From NCBI GenBank assembly GCA_024508725.1, contig JANINS010000004.1:328163-392162 (forward strand): a stretch of DNA of 64,000 bases, given 5' to 3'. The translations under genes and the position numbers were made by a program. Below are positions 9,202 to 19,278 of the stretch, in pieces (position 1 is the stretch's first letter; each line of letters begins with the position of its first letter). Under the pieces are notes generated by a model. That model was not told the origin of the DNA, ran no database searches, and worked only from the letters and a program-made list of their open reading frames with translations. The DNA is from Chitinophagaceae bacterium (GTDB taxonomy: Bacteria > Bacteroidota > Bacteroidia > Chitinophagales > Chitinophagaceae).

Positions 9202-10332
9202 ATGGGTTTTGTTCTGTACGACACTGCCGAACGCAGAAAATTGTTTCCACTCACATATACCAGGGCTGTAGCAGACCTGCGGATTGGCATTTTTACATTA
9301 AAAGAGTGGTGGGAAAAACTCTTGCCGCAGGAAGTTTTTATCAGAACAGAAGAATACCTGCAACCCTTGTATTCACCTGTTCCTACCGGAGATCATATTT
9401 ATCTCAATGCTTCAGTATTACCATCTGTTGAATTGATTGCTAAAATCGCTGAACTGAATGCAGGTGAAGTAATCAAAGATGAAAAAGGTCTCATCGCATT
9501 TTCAGGTTCAGAAAATGGAAAGCCAATTACTGTTTCTTCTCAAAAAAGGATAGAATATCCCTGGCACATCTTCCAGTTAAACGATGAAGTGCTGCGTACA
9601 CAATTCTCTTTGGTAACACAGGAAAAATTTGGTGTACAAACAGCAGAGTCAACACACCTCATCAATGCCAGCGAAGTATTTATCGAAGAAGGCTGTTCCA
9701 TAGAACATGCTGTGCTCAATGCATCTACCGGACCTATTTACATTGGTAAGAATGTAACCATTATGGAAGGCTCTTTCATCAGGGGTCCTTTTGCTTTAGG
9801 TGAAGGTTCAGTAGTAAAGATGGGAACGACGATATATGGAGCTACGACTGCAGGTCCGCATTGTGTGTTGGGAGGAGAAATTCGCAGTTCTGTAATCATG
9901 GGTTATAGTAACAAAGCTCATGACGGATACTTAGGTCATGCAGTAGTTGGAGAGTGGTGTAACCTTGGTGCCGGAACCAGTAACAGCAATTTAAAAAATA
10001 CTGCCGGGGACATTTGCATGAACGATTTTGATCAAGAGAGCAATGAAATGGTAGGTAATAAATGTGGTGTGATCATCGGTGATTATACCAGGACAGCGAT
10101 CAATAGTTCTATCAACACCGGTTCTATGTTTGGGATTTGCTGCAATGTTTTTGGCGAATACCTCTTACCGAAACATTTACCCAATTTTAGCTGGGGAACA
10201 GTAGAAAAAAGTAATTATGATCTGCAAAAAGCATTGCGGGATATTCGCAATTGGAAAAATTTAAAAGGGAAAGAACTTTCATCAGCCGAAGAAAATGTAC
10301 TGACCTATATCTTTGAGCACTTTAAATCTTAA
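9202..10332 (+). CDS. GlmU-family sugar nucleotidyltransferase/acetyltransferase (alternative Bacteroidota type)
   Basis: A 376-residue protein. The N-terminal part (about 1-150) is diverged nucleotidyltransferase-like and begins MGFVLYDTAERRKLFPLT. The C-terminal part (about 155-345) is a left-handed beta-helix of hexapeptide repeats (for example GPIYIGKNVTIMEGSFIRGP and GAGTSNSNLK). This matches the alternative bacterial GlmU family, proposed to supply UDP-N-acetylglucosamine in Bacteroidota lacking canonical GlmU. The usual LAGGxGTRM pyrophosphorylase loop is absent, so catalysis by the first domain is uncertain. Only 11 bp separate it from tpiA. Confidence 0.78.
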   Translation: MGFVLYDTAERRKLFPLTYTRAVADLRIGIFTLKEWWEKLLPQEVFIRTEEYLQPLYSPVPTGDHIYLNASVLPSVELIAKIAELNAGEVIKDEKGLIAFSGSENGKPITVSSQKRIEYPWHIFQLNDEVLRTQFSLVTQEKFGVQTAESTHLINASEVFIEEGCSIEHAVLNASTGPIYIGKNVTIMEGSFIRGPFALGEGSVVKMGTTIYGATTAGPHCVLGGEIRSSVIMGYSNKAHDGYLGHAVVGEWCNLGAGTSNSNLKNTAGDICMNDFDQESNEMVGNKCGVIIGDYTRTAINSSINTGSMFGICCNVFGEYLLPKHLPNFSWGTVEKSNYDLQKALRDIRNWKNLKGKELSSAEENVLTYIFEHFKS

Positions 10333-10343
10333 GACGTTTTGCT

Positions 10344-11105
10344 ATGAGACAAAAGATCGCTGCAGCTAACTGGAAAATGAATTTGACTTATCAACAGGCA
10401 GAAAAGTTATTGGAAGAACTGATTGCTACACCCCATGAATTGAAAGAAAACCACCTGGCGATCTTTGCTGTTCCTTTTCCTTACCTGCAATTGGCAAATA
10501 GCAAACTTGGTGGAAAGAAAAATGTATTTGTCGCTGCTCAAAATTGTTACAGTAAAAAATCTGGTGCTTACACTGGTGAGGTGAGTGTAGAAATGCTCAC
10601 TTCGATGAATATACAATATGTGATCCTTGGTCACTCTGAAAGAAGAGAATACTTTAATGAAAGTAACCAGTTATTGGCAGACAAGATCAACATCTGCCTC
10701 GAGAATAATATTCGCCCGATCTTTTGTTGTGGTGAACCGTTGAATATTCGTGAAGCCAATACACAGAACGATTTTGTTGGAAAGCAGTTGCAGGAATCGT
10801 TGTATCATCTTTCGGCTGAGCAATTGCAGCAGATCGTAATTGCTTACGAACCAATCTGGGCTATCGGCACCGGTAAAACGGCTTCGTCTGAACAGGCACA
10901 GGAGATGCATGCTTTTATTCGTCAGCAACTGGCTGCTAAATACGGAAATGATGTTGCTGAAAACATTAGCATCTTATATGGTGGAAGTGTGAAAGGCAGT
11001 AATGCAGCTGAGTTGTTCTCTCAAAAAGATGTGGATGGTGGATTAGTTGGTGGAGCTTCGCTGAATGCAGGCGAATTCGTAACGATCATCAATTCATTAA
11101 AATAA
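10344..11105 (+). CDS. tpiA: Triosephosphate isomerase
   Basis: Interconverts dihydroxyacetone phosphate and glyceraldehyde 3-phosphate in glycolysis and gluconeogenesis. The 253-residue TIM barrel shows the active-site Lys in AANWKMN (residue 11), the electrophilic His in ILGHSERREYF, the catalytic Glu in AYEPIWAIGTGKTA, and the phosphate loop ILYGGSVKGSN. All catalytic residues are present. Close spacing to the upstream GlmU-like gene and the downstream hemerythrin gene (3 bp) suggests one operon. Confidence 0.97.
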   Translation: MRQKIAAANWKMNLTYQQAEKLLEELIATPHELKENHLAIFAVPFPYLQLANSKLGGKKNVFVAAQNCYSKKSGAYTGEVSVEMLTSMNIQYVILGHSERREYFNESNQLLADKINICLENNIRPIFCCGEPLNIREANTQNDFVGKQLQESLYHLSAEQLQQIVIAYEPIWAIGTGKTASSEQAQEMHAFIRQQLAAKYGNDVAENISILYGGSVKGSNAAELFSQKDVDGGLVGGASLNAGEFVTIINSLK

Positions 11106-11108
11106 ACA

Positions 11109-11582
11109 ATGCCGATAAAGCGGACAGAAGCCTTACAACCTTTGAGCCGACAGCACCATAATGGTTTGCTGTTCTGTCTTCTTTTGCAGAAAGGGATCAA
11201 AAAGAATGCTGACCCAGAAGTGATGAGAGATTTTATTCAGGATTTCTGGTATAAAGATCTGCAGCATCATTTTCAGTTGGAAGAATTGTATTTGGTTCCA
11301 TTTAAGAACAGGTATCATCAGTTTGTTGAGCCCTTGCAACAGATGGTGAATGAACATTACGAACTCAAGTCGCTCATTAACGAAATCGTACTCAATCCAA
11401 CAAATAAATCTATTGATGAACTTCGAAAGAAGTTAGACGATCATGTACGATTCGAAGAGCGGCAATTATTTCCGTTGATAGAAGAAGCAATCAGTCCGCA
11501 GGAGCTGCAAACCATCGGTAAAATACTGGAGAATGAGAATGATGCGAATTGCATGAATTATTCTATCAAGTTCTGGGAATAG
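11109..11582 (+). CDS. Hemerythrin-like domain protein
   Basis: A 157-residue all-helical protein with hemerythrin-type spaced ligands: His in LSRQHHNGL (near residue 16), HFQLEE (His and Glu), NEHYELK and DHVRFEERQLF. Such domains bind a di-iron centre and sense or carry oxygen, or help with iron and nitric-oxide stress. No signal peptide, so cytosolic. It starts 3 bp after tpiA, so is probably co-transcribed. Precise role unknown. Confidence 0.85.
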   Translation: MPIKRTEALQPLSRQHHNGLLFCLLLQKGIKKNADPEVMRDFIQDFWYKDLQHHFQLEELYLVPFKNRYHQFVEPLQQMVNEHYELKSLINEIVLNPTNKSIDELRKKLDDHVRFEERQLFPLIEEAISPQELQTIGKILENENDANCMNYSIKFWE

Positions 11583-11630
11583 TTACATCCACTTAAACTA
11601 TCGTATTTTAGCCGCACCCAAAGTTGATCG

Positions 11631-12944
11631 ATGAATTTTCACAGGCTGTTAGTGCAAAGTGTTTTGTGGCGTGGCATTTATTTCTTCACGATTCTCGTAT
11701 TAAACGTGGTGCTTTCACGATACCTGAAGGCAAGTGGTGCAGGCTGGGTGTATTATCTAACAAATTGGTTCAGCCTGATATTACTCGTTGCAAGTTTTAG
11801 TATGGAATCTGCGGTTACTTATTATGCATCCAACAAAAAGATCAATGATAATAAACTGGTCTGGATGTCGATGACCTGGACCATTGTTGTATGTGTGCTG
11901 GTTTTTGGCTTAGTGAATATTTATTTTGGTGAAATACGAAATGAAGATGCGATCACGAAAAATCAATACCTGTTCTTCGCACTTACATACATCGCAGGAA
12001 TTCTGTTGCTTAACTTCTTTGCTTCAATGTTCTATGCCCAACGGAATTTCTTTCTTCCCAATATTATAATGATCATACTGAACGTATTGCTGATCATCTT
12101 CCTGGTTTTTTGTAAGCAATGGGGATTTGATCTCTATGGATCGATGAATGTCTATTTCACATTCTTCCTGATCGTTGGTGTTTCATTGTTCTTTGCCTAT
12201 GCCATTAAACATAATAGCTGGAGTAATTTTTCCTTCCCTTCAATAACTGAACATAAATTGTTGTTCAGGTATGCGTTTCTGGCTTTGGCTGCCAATATTG
12301 TGTTCTTTCTGGTATATCGGGCTGATTACTGGTTTGTTCGCCATAGTCCTGTTTCTTCTAAAGATGGATATGATCTTGGAAATTATATACAGGTTTCTAA
12401 GCATGGACAAATGCTGTTGATCTTACCACAGATCATTGCCAGTGCAGTGTTTCCTCAAACAGCATCAGAGATCGACCGGCAAAATGTAAGAGATACACTT
12501 GCATTATTATCCAGAGGCTTTGCAGTGTTGTATATCATCATCATCGCTGTTGTAGCAGCGATAGGAAATTGGTTATTCCCATTCGTGTATGGAGAAACCT
12601 TTGACAGAATGTACTGGCCAACATTATTGATCTTACCGGGTATCTGGGCTTTATCAGTTATGGTATTATTGGCAGCATATTTTTCAGGGAAAGGCAATGT
12701 GAAGATCAATATCTATGGAGGGATTTTATCAGTTATTATCGTGTTGGTGGGTAATTACTTTCTTACTTTCAGATATGGGATGATCGCTGCCGCTTTTATC
12801 AGTAGTATCGCTTACTGTTCTTACATGTTCTTCCTGATGAACAGGTTCTTGAAAGAGTATAATGTTTCACTTGCCGATTTTTTTATCCCACGGCGTTCGG
12901 ATTTTCATTTCCTGAAACTGCAGCTAAAAAAGATCACCGGATGA
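11631..12944 (+). CDS. Polysaccharide flippase-like membrane protein
   Basis: A 437-residue polytopic protein with about 12 to 14 hydrophobic segments, resembling Wzx-type oligosaccharide flippases (polysaccharide biosynthesis family, MATE/MOP superfamily). It would flip lipid-linked sugars across the inner membrane. Its stop overlaps the start of the following glycosyltransferase (ATGA), which points to coupled translation and a shared glycan pathway. No polymerase or ligase gene is nearby, so the glycan cannot be named. Confidence 0.8.
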   Translation: MNFHRLLVQSVLWRGIYFFTILVLNVVLSRYLKASGAGWVYYLTNWFSLILLVASFSMESAVTYYASNKKINDNKLVWMSMTWTIVVCVLVFGLVNIYFGEIRNEDAITKNQYLFFALTYIAGILLLNFFASMFYAQRNFFLPNIIMIILNVLLIIFLVFCKQWGFDLYGSMNVYFTFFLIVGVSLFFAYAIKHNSWSNFSFPSITEHKLLFRYAFLALAANIVFFLVYRADYWFVRHSPVSSKDGYDLGNYIQVSKHGQMLLILPQIIASAVFPQTASEIDRQNVRDTLALLSRGFAVLYIIIIAVVAAIGNWLFPFVYGETFDRMYWPTLLILPGIWALSVMVLLAAYFSGKGNVKINIYGGILSVIIVLVGNYFLTFRYGMIAAAFISSIAYCSYMFFLMNRFLKEYNVSLADFFIPRRSDFHFLKLQLKKITG

Positions 12945-14107
12945 GATATGTATTACTCATACCCGGCTGGTTTCCTTCGAAAGTGAATTTTCTTGCAGGA
13001 GATTTTATTGAGCGACATGCAAGGGCTGCATCAACATATTTTCCCGTTAAAGTGCTTTTTGTGGTAAAGGATGATTCACTCAAAGCTGGAGAAGCGAAAC
13101 TGGTGTATAAAAAAATATCCGACAACTACGAAACATACATTTACTACTATTCATCAGCACACAAAATAAAAGCAGTAGAAAAACTTCGTTCAGTTCGATT
13201 GCAGTCAAAGTGTTTGTATGAAGGATACAAAAAAATCATCCAGGATCATGGTACACCTTCACTCATTCACGCACATGTAGTGATCAAGCATGGATGGTTT
13301 GCTTTGCTGAAGTCGAGGAGAGATAAAATTCCATTGCTGGTGTCTGAACAATGGACTGGTTATCTTGAAGCTGCGGAACATGAATTTAAAACCTTGTCAG
13401 CATTCCAGAAGCGATACATGAAAAAGTTGTTTCAACACGCTGATCATGTAACTACTGTTTCAGAGTTTTTAGCAAAGCAGATACGCAAGAAGTTTCAGTT
13501 TAAACATCACACTGTTATTCCAAACCTTGTCGACACATCAATTTTTCAGCCTAAAGAAAAATCTCATTCTGCAATCAAAAATTTCATTCATATTTCAACA
13601 TTGTCATCTCAAAAGAATTTTGATGAAATATTATCAGCTTGTAGTGAATTAAAAAAGTCAACTCCCAACTTTCATTTACATGTTGTGTCTCCTTCAAATG
13701 ATCGATACAAGCAAAAAATCAAAGCGAAACAACTGGATGAGTATGTTTCCTTTCATGATGAAGTTCCGCAAACAACATTGAGAGAATTGGTTGCTATTTC
13801 AGATGCATTGATTCTTTATAGCAACTACGAAACTTTCGGCTGTGTGATCGTTGAAGCCAATGCATGTGGCGTGCCTGTGATCACCAGTGATTTTCCTGTT
13901 TTTGAAGAGAATGTGCAGGAAGGAATTACCGGTTTTAAAGTGTCATTACATCAACCTCGATCACTGGCTGATCGTATGTTGAAAATCGTTAATGCACAGC
14001 ATTCATTCGATAAAGAAGCGATCATTGGTATCACCAAAGAGAAGTATTCTGCCGAAGTAATTGGAAAACAATTCGCAGAAGTGTACAACAGGTATGCAAA
14101 ACCTTGA
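12941..14107 (+). CDS. Glycosyltransferase family 4 protein
   Basis: A 388-residue GT-B-fold glycosyltransferase. The N-terminal part starts RYVLLIPGWFPSKVNFLAGDF (acceptor side). The C-terminal domain has FIHISTLSSQKNFDEIL and the donor-binding motif SNYETFGCVIVEANACGVPV with the E-x7-E pattern of GT4 retaining enzymes. It transfers a sugar from a nucleotide-sugar donor to a lipid-linked or surface glycan. Translationally coupled (ATGA) to the flippase upstream. Sugar specificity cannot be read. Confidence 0.87.
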   Translation: MRYVLLIPGWFPSKVNFLAGDFIERHARAASTYFPVKVLFVVKDDSLKAGEAKLVYKKISDNYETYIYYYSSAHKIKAVEKLRSVRLQSKCLYEGYKKIIQDHGTPSLIHAHVVIKHGWFALLKSRRDKIPLLVSEQWTGYLEAAEHEFKTLSAFQKRYMKKLFQHADHVTTVSEFLAKQIRKKFQFKHHTVIPNLVDTSIFQPKEKSHSAIKNFIHISTLSSQKNFDEILSACSELKKSTPNFHLHVVSPSNDRYKQKIKAKQLDEYVSFHDEVPQTTLRELVAISDALILYSNYETFGCVIVEANACGVPVITSDFPVFEENVQEGITGFKVSLHQPRSLADRMLKIVNAQHSFDKEAIIGITKEKYSAEVIGKQFAEVYNRYAKP

Positions 14108-14149
14108 TAATTCAACTTGTTAAATCCCGTCAAAATCGCTGTGGCACAG

Positions 14150-14157
14150 TATCTTTG
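14150..14157 (+). promoter_or_regulatory. -7 box of lepA
   Basis: TATCTTTG matches the Bacteroidota -7 consensus. A transcript would begin only about 1-3 nt before the lepA ATG at 14166. No good -33 TTTG is seen at the expected spacing. Confidence 0.55.
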
Positions 14158-14165
14158 CAGCTCTT

Positions 14166-15953
14166 ATGCAAAACATTCGGAATTTTTGTATCATAGCCCA
14201 CATTGACCATGGTAAAAGTACACTGGCAGACAGGCTTTTAGAACATACTAAAACCATCAGCCAGCGTGATATGATGAACCAGGTGCTTGACGATATGGAC
14301 CTGGAACGTGAAAAAGGCATCACGATTAAGAGCCATGCCATTCAAATGGAATATAGCCTGAATGGTCAGAAATATGTTTTCAACCTGATCGATACTCCCG
14401 GTCACGTTGACTTTAGTTATGAAGTGAGCCGTGCACTTGCAGCTTGTGAAGGTGCATTGTTGTTGGTTGATGCATCGCAAGGTATCCAGGCTCAAACGAT
14501 CAGTAATCTTTACCTGGCTTTGGATAACGATCTCGAGATCATTCCCGTGATCAATAAGATCGACATGGAAGGTGCAATGATACCTGAAGTGAAAGACCAG
14601 ATCATTGACCTCATCGGTTGTAAAGAAGAAGAAATTTTGTTGGCCAGCGGTAAGAGTGGAATTGGTATCGAAGAAATTTTAGAAGCGATCGTTAGCAGGA
14701 TTCCTGCACCAAAAGGTGATCCTGAAGCTCCATTGCAGGCTTTAGTGTTTGATAGTGTATTCAACAGCTTCAGAGGGATCATTGCTTACTACCGTGTATT
14801 TAACGGCGTAATGAAGAAAGGTGACAAAGTAAAATTTGTAAACACTGATCAAACGTACGAAGCCGATGAAGTAGGTATTTTGAAACTTGGTCTTGAACCG
14901 AAGAATGAAGTTAGAACAGGTGATGTAGGTTACATCATCACAGGTATAAAAAATGCAAAAGAGGTTAAAGTAGGAGATACATTAACGCTTGTTTCAAATC
15001 CTGCTGAAAGTATCAAAGGTTTTGAAGAAGTGAAGCCGATGGTATTTGCCGGTATTTTCCCGGTAGTTACAGAAGATTTTGCAGAGTTGAGAGAGTGTAT
15101 GGATAAACTCCAGCTCAATGATGCTTCACTCACTTACGAAATAGAAACATCAGAAGCACTTGGTTTTGGTTTCCGTTGCGGATTCTTAGGATTGCTGCAC
15201 ATGGAGATCATCCAAGAACGTTTGGAAAGGGAGTTCAATCAAACAGTGATCACCACTGTTCCAAACGTAAGTTTTATTGCACATACAACAAGAAATGAGA
15301 AGCTGATCGTTAATAATCCTTCTCAAATGCCTGATCCGGTTAAGTTGGATAGGATAGAGGAACCTTTCATCAAAGCACAGATCATCAGTACACCGGATTA
15401 CATTGGTAACATCATGACATTGTGCCTTGGTAAAAGAGGTAATCTTGTTAACCAAAGTTATCTTACAACCACACGTGTTGAATTGATCTTTGAAATGCCG
15501 TTGACAGAGATCGTATTTGATTTCTACGATAAGCTGAAATCTTCAACAAGAGGTTATGCTTCGTTCGATTACCATCCGATCGGTTATCGTGATGCAGACA
15601 TTGTGAAGATGGACATTCTTCTTAACGGCGAAAAAGTGGATGCACTTTCTGCTTTGATCCATCGCAGCCGTGCACAGGACTTTGGAAGAAGACTTTGTGA
15701 GAAGTTGAAAGAACTATTGCCTCGTCAGCAGTTCATGATCGCTATCCAGGCTGCAGTAGGAGCAAAGGTTATTGCCAGGGAAACCATCAGTGCAATGCGT
15801 AAAGATGTAACTGCAAAATGTTATGGTGGTGATATCAGCCGTAAACGTAAACTATTAGAAAAGCAGAAAGAAGGTAAAAAGCGGATGAGGCAGATCGGTA
15901 GCGTGGAAGTTCCGCAAGAGGCATTCTTAGCAGTTCTTAAATTAGATAGTTAG
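14166..15953 (+). CDS. lepA: Elongation factor 4 (LepA)
   Basis: A 595-residue translational GTPase of the EF-4 family, which acts on stalled or initiating ribosomes. G-domain motifs are AHIDHGKST (residues 11-19), DTPGHVD, and NKID. Domains II, III and the EF-G-like domain V follow. The C-terminal LepA-specific domain contains [23 protein letters not shown]. Full length. The ATG lies 8 bp after a -7 box, so the mRNA is probably leaderless or nearly so. Confidence 0.97.
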   Translation: MQNIRNFCIIAHIDHGKSTLADRLLEHTKTISQRDMMNQVLDDMDLEREKGITIKSHAIQMEYSLNGQKYVFNLIDTPGHVDFSYEVSRALAACEGALLLVDASQGIQAQTISNLYLALDNDLEIIPVINKIDMEGAMIPEVKDQIIDLIGCKEEEILLASGKSGIGIEEILEAIVSRIPAPKGDPEAPLQALVFDSVFNSFRGIIAYYRVFNGVMKKGDKVKFVNTDQTYEADEVGILKLGLEPKNEVRTGDVGYIITGIKNAKEVKVGDTLTLVSNPAESIKGFEEVKPMVFAGIFPVVTEDFAELRECMDKLQLNDASLTYEIETSEALGFGFRCGFLGLLHMEIIQERLEREFNQTVITTVPNVSFIAHTTRNEKLIVNNPSQMPDPVKLDRIEEPFIKAQIISTPDYIGNIMTLCLGKRGNLVNQSYLTTTRVELIFEMPLTEIVFDFYDKLKSSTRGYASFDYHPIGYRDADIVKMDILLNGEKVDALSALIHRSRAQDFGRRLCEKLKELLPRQQFMIAIQAAVGAKVIARETISAMRKDVTAKCYGGDISRKRKLLEKQKEGKKRMRQIGSVEVPQEAFLAVLKLDS

Positions 15954-15958
15954 TTTTT

Positions 15959-16065
15959 TTGAGACCAGCTGCAGATCAGTAATGATTCTTCCGTTGCGTC
16001 GCACTCTTCAGCTGATGGAATTTTGCTGAACAGTGTTCAGAACGTACAAGTGAGTGACACAACGA
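15959..16065. repeat. Dispersed repeat, composite facing pair (copy 4)
   Basis: A plus-strand core TTGCGTCGCACTCTT at 15994-16008 faces a minus-strand core TTGTGTCACTCACTTGTAC at 16044-16062. The unit starts GAGACCAGCTG, and its inner part contains TTTGCTGAACAGTGTTCAGAAC. The two arms can pair as a long imperfect hairpin. The same composite occurs in the opposite orientation at 47217-47387. Confidence 0.72.
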
Positions 16066-16112
16066 AGTTAAATCGAAGAACTGCTGCTCGTTAACCAAAA
16101 CATACCGCTTTA

Positions 16113-17735
16113 ATGAAGCAATATTTCACTGCACAATATTGGAAAGGTCAACGGTTATTACTGTTGACTTTTTTATTGGTGTATGTTATTGTTGCAGCCG
16201 TTCATATTTCTAATACTGGCGTTACAGTTGACGAACCTGATTACTACACCTATGCAGCACGATGGGCACACGGTAAAGTGGAACGTGATGATAAAATGTT
16301 TGACAGTAAATCTCCAATCGTTGCTGTGGCACTCATCCCTAGAATAATTAAGCAACTTCAGCAACCAGGTTATAAGGCTACTGATAATGGTATCCAGGAT
16401 GTAAAGAATGGAAGGTATTTACTGGTGATCTATACTATCATTATTGCGTTGTATCTTTTTAAATGGATAAGAAAATTATTCGGTGCAAAAGCCTGGATAT
16501 TCCCTGTTTTGTTTTTCCTGTTCGATCCAATGGTGATCAGCTTTTCTATGATCACCACATCAGACATGGCTACTGGAGCTTGTTTGATAGCCACCATGTA
16601 TCACTTATATAGATTTTATAACGAAAAGCAGTGGAAGCAATTCTTTGCTTTTAGCGTTTGGTTGGGTGTGAGTTTCGTTTGCAAAGCATCTCTTTTGTTT
16701 TTACTGCCATGCCTGGTATTGCTTTACCTTTTTTTGTTACTAACGAGTAAGTTGAAATTCAGTCTTAAGAACCTGATCGTTTATGGTGGATTAAGCTTAT
16801 TGATTTCTATTGCAGTGATCAATATCGCATATTTTGGAAAAGACACTTTGCATCCCCTGAATCAAATGAAATTCTCAAGTTTGGCATTTAAGAATCTTGC
16901 AGCTACTCAGGTTATCAACCAAATTCCAGTTCCTATTCCTTCTAATTTTATCGCTTCGCTTGATCTGCTTCAATACCATGCAGAAATTGGAGCCGGTACA
17001 CCAGAAAGTTCTTACCCCGGAATTTTTATCAATGGGAAATTAAAACACAAAGGAGGGTTCTGGTATTATTACCTCTTTACAGGACTCTTTAAAATTCCTG
17101 TAGCGATCTTATTATTGATCGTCGCTGGTATTGCAACGCTACTTTTTAAATTCCGTATTGTTGCGCTTCGTTCCGAAAAATATGTTTGGTTCTTGTTCCC
17201 TGCGTTTTTCTTTTTTGTTATCCTTAGTTTTTTTAATCCATTGCAATTAGGTTTCAGGCATTTCCTGATGATCTATCCTTTATTCTTCATTGGCATCGCT
17301 GCATTATTGAAATACTGGCAATATCAGCTTAAGTATTCTTTGCAAATCTTATCACTGCTATTTATTTATTTGTTGACATCTGTTACAGTTTATTTTCCCG
17401 ATCTTATTGCCTATACGAATGAGTTTGTTGTTGATAAGAAGGATGTGTTTCGAATGATCCGTGATGCCAGTATTGATTATGGGCAGAATAATGATGCTGT
17501 GGCTCAATACGTCTTAACACATCCTGAAGTTACGATACCATCAAAAACACCAAAGCCGGGAAAGTATATTGTTACAATGATGCAGTTGTTTGATGAAGGT
17601 CCTGCATCAGCAAAACCAAAATTCTTCTGGCTATTGAACTTTGAACCGGTAACACATTATAAGTACAGCAATTTTATTTTTAATATTTCGGAGAAAGATA
17701 TTGCTCGATTAAAAGAGAAAAGTCCAGCCAGGTGA
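16113..17735 (+). CDS. GT39/ArnT-like membrane glycosyltransferase
   Basis: A 540-residue polytopic protein. After the first membrane segment comes a periplasmic loop with VDEPDYYTYAARW, resembling the acidic catalytic motif of dolichyl-phosphate-mannose (GT39/PMT_2, ArnT-like) transferases. About 10 to 12 membrane segments follow, then a C-terminal soluble tail. Such enzymes use polyprenyl-phosphate sugars to modify proteins or lipids at the periplasmic face. It is preceded by a dispersed repeat and has no obvious operon partner. Donor and acceptor are unknown. Confidence 0.7.
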   Translation: MKQYFTAQYWKGQRLLLLTFLLVYVIVAAVHISNTGVTVDEPDYYTYAARWAHGKVERDDKMFDSKSPIVAVALIPRIIKQLQQPGYKATDNGIQDVKNGRYLLVIYTIIIALYLFKWIRKLFGAKAWIFPVLFFLFDPMVISFSMITTSDMATGACLIATMYHLYRFYNEKQWKQFFAFSVWLGVSFVCKASLLFLLPCLVLLYLFLLLTSKLKFSLKNLIVYGGLSLLISIAVINIAYFGKDTLHPLNQMKFSSLAFKNLAATQVINQIPVPIPSNFIASLDLLQYHAEIGAGTPESSYPGIFINGKLKHKGGFWYYYLFTGLFKIPVAILLLIVAGIATLLFKFRIVALRSEKYVWFLFPAFFFFVILSFFNPLQLGFRHFLMIYPLFFIGIAALLKYWQYQLKYSLQILSLLFIYLLTSVTVYFPDLIAYTNEFVVDKKDVFRMIRDASIDYGQNNDAVAQYVLTHPEVTIPSKTPKPGKYIVTMMQLFDEGPASAKPKFFWLLNFEPVTHYKYSNFIFNISEKDIARLKEKSPAR

Positions 17736-17765
17736 CAAGACTTTTCTGATATATGTATTATTATA

Positions 17766-18827
17766 TTAACCTCTGAAATTTTCTATATAAGCTTGCAAGT
17801 CATCCCTGCTCTTTTGTGTGTTAAATAGATCATTCATTTGAGCTGCAAAATTTGCAGGATCAGTAATTCCACGGTAAGCTGCCTTAGCTGCTTCAAGCCT
17901 GTTCTTTTCACCGTTGATCAACAAGATCATTTGTCTTGCCTGGTAACTTGTATAAAAATTATTTACTTCAGAAAAGAAGGCATTCACATCTTTAATGATG
18001 CTCTTATTCCTGAAATGATCTCTTGCTTCATTATAACGACTGCTGAAGTCCGAATCAGTCATCGCTATTTTGCCGCTATTATGTACCATCGCAATACTGT
18101 GTGCATTTGCACCAATATATGTTTTTAGGGTGTTCAACATCTCTTCAGGCTTTATCAACTCGTACACCTGATCATAGTTTTCCGGATCCACCACTTTACT
18201 ATATGCTGCTTTCGCTAAATGCAATCTGCTGCTTTCATCGTATACAAGGCTGATCAATTGTTTTACCTGTGCAGCGGTAAAAAAACTTCCTTGCTTATCT
18301 AAAACATCTATGATCGTACTCAATCTTGCTCCTTCCTGCCATTGCTTTTCTATGTTATTAATAGTAGTGGCAAAACTTGCATCAGCTACCGGTGTTCTGA
18401 ACGATTCACTATAACTATAAACAGTGGTGGTTCTGTCCTGGCTCATAATAAAAGAAGCCAGTGCATCTTTATTAGCCTGCAATGAAATTGAATTGGAAAG
18501 CGTAGCGTAGTTGATCTTATCGCTTACTCTTGGATAAGCAAGAGTAGCAACTGTCAAACGCTGTTCATCACCGTCAAAACTTTCCAGCAACATTTTTAAT
18601 TGAGAAGTGTTGAAACGATTAGTAGAATCGTTCACTGCTGCAAGCGCAGCTTCATATCTTGAACTATTTCTTACGTGGTTTCTTACCTTCCTGAGCAGTG
18701 TAGTGAACTGCTCGTTGCTCATAGGTGTTACTACTGCGGAACCTGGGCTTATTTGTGTAGGTTCTGTTTGAGCAAAAACTGATAATACTGTTCCACAGCC
18801 GATCAGTAGGGCAAAAATCTTCTTCAT
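17766..18827 (-). CDS. Secreted protein with three DUF4476 repeats
   Basis: A 353-residue exported protein with a signal peptide (MKKIFALLIGCGTVLSVFAQ). It is followed by three tandem, mostly helical modules of about 90 residues, at roughly 35-125, 145-235 and 255-345. Each contains a pattern like F-x-(Q/A)-x-x-x-(M/L)-(L/I)...R-L-x-x-A-K-A-A-Y-x-x-(I/V)-x-D, typical of DUF4476. The family is common in Bacteroidota and has no known function. It is periplasmic or surface-located by inference. Confidence 0.8.
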   Translation of the reverse strand: MKKIFALLIGCGTVLSVFAQTEPTQISPGSAVVTPMSNEQFTTLLRKVRNHVRNSSRYEAALAAVNDSTNRFNTSQLKMLLESFDGDEQRLTVATLAYPRVSDKINYATLSNSISLQANKDALASFIMSQDRTTTVYSYSESFRTPVADASFATTINNIEKQWQEGARLSTIIDVLDKQGSFFTAAQVKQLISLVYDESSRLHLAKAAYSKVVDPENYDQVYELIKPEEMLNTLKTYIGANAHSIAMVHNSGKIAMTDSDFSSRYNEARDHFRNKSIIKDVNAFFSEVNNFYTSYQARQMILLINGEKNRLEAAKAAYRGITDPANFAAQMNDLFNTQKSRDDLQAYIENFRG

Positions 18828-19006
18828 AACATTTCCTTTCTAATGGTACTTAATTCTTCTTTCCGGGTTAATCTAACCCAAAGTCGTACCACGAATGATG
18901 TGAGAAGAAGTGTGGAATTGCATTTTATATTGAGAGGCAAACAACAGAACACTATTGAAGCTGCTGTTATAGTGCTCTATCAGGCTGAGCAGTTGTTGAG
19001 TAGTAG

Positions 19007-19201
19007 TTATCTAGAATTGTTACCATTCAACATGCTCACTCGGCTGCTGAGGTTTTTTTGTAAACTACAGATCCTCAGTTTGATATTCCTTGCAGCAGAA
19101 AAATCTTTTTTTCGTGTAATGGCTTCGAAGTATTGCTCTGTTTCCCGTTTAATTCTACCAGTTAACTGGTCAATTTCGTTTTGAAGTAAGTGCTGATCCA
19201 T
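19007..19201 (-). CDS. Small charged helical hypothetical protein
   Basis: Encodes 64 residues, MDQHLLQNEIDQLTGRIKRE onwards, predicted to be two charged amphipathic helices. Composition is natural for a real small protein. The overlapping plus-strand frame (18843-19184) gives a Ser/Leu-rich sequence without recognisable features, so I favour the minus-strand reading. No family recognised. Confidence 0.5.
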   Translation of the reverse strand: MDQHLLQNEIDQLTGRIKRETEQYFEAITRKKDFSAARNIKLRICSLQKNLSSRVSMLNGNNSR

Positions 19202-19278
19202 TGATTCGGTGTTTTATTCTTAACGTCTAAGTTCCTTCAAAATTGTGGAAGATCCTCCTCTTTGCTGTTAAATTGCAT

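Noticed and set aside
11631-14107. Capsule or O-antigen locus
   Set aside because: Only one flippase and one GT4 gene are present, with no polymerase, ligase or nucleotide-sugar set.
18843-19184. Plus-strand 113-codon frame
   Set aside because: Overlaps the 64-residue minus-strand frame and has unnatural Ser/Leu-rich composition without motifs. The minus-strand reading looks more like protein.
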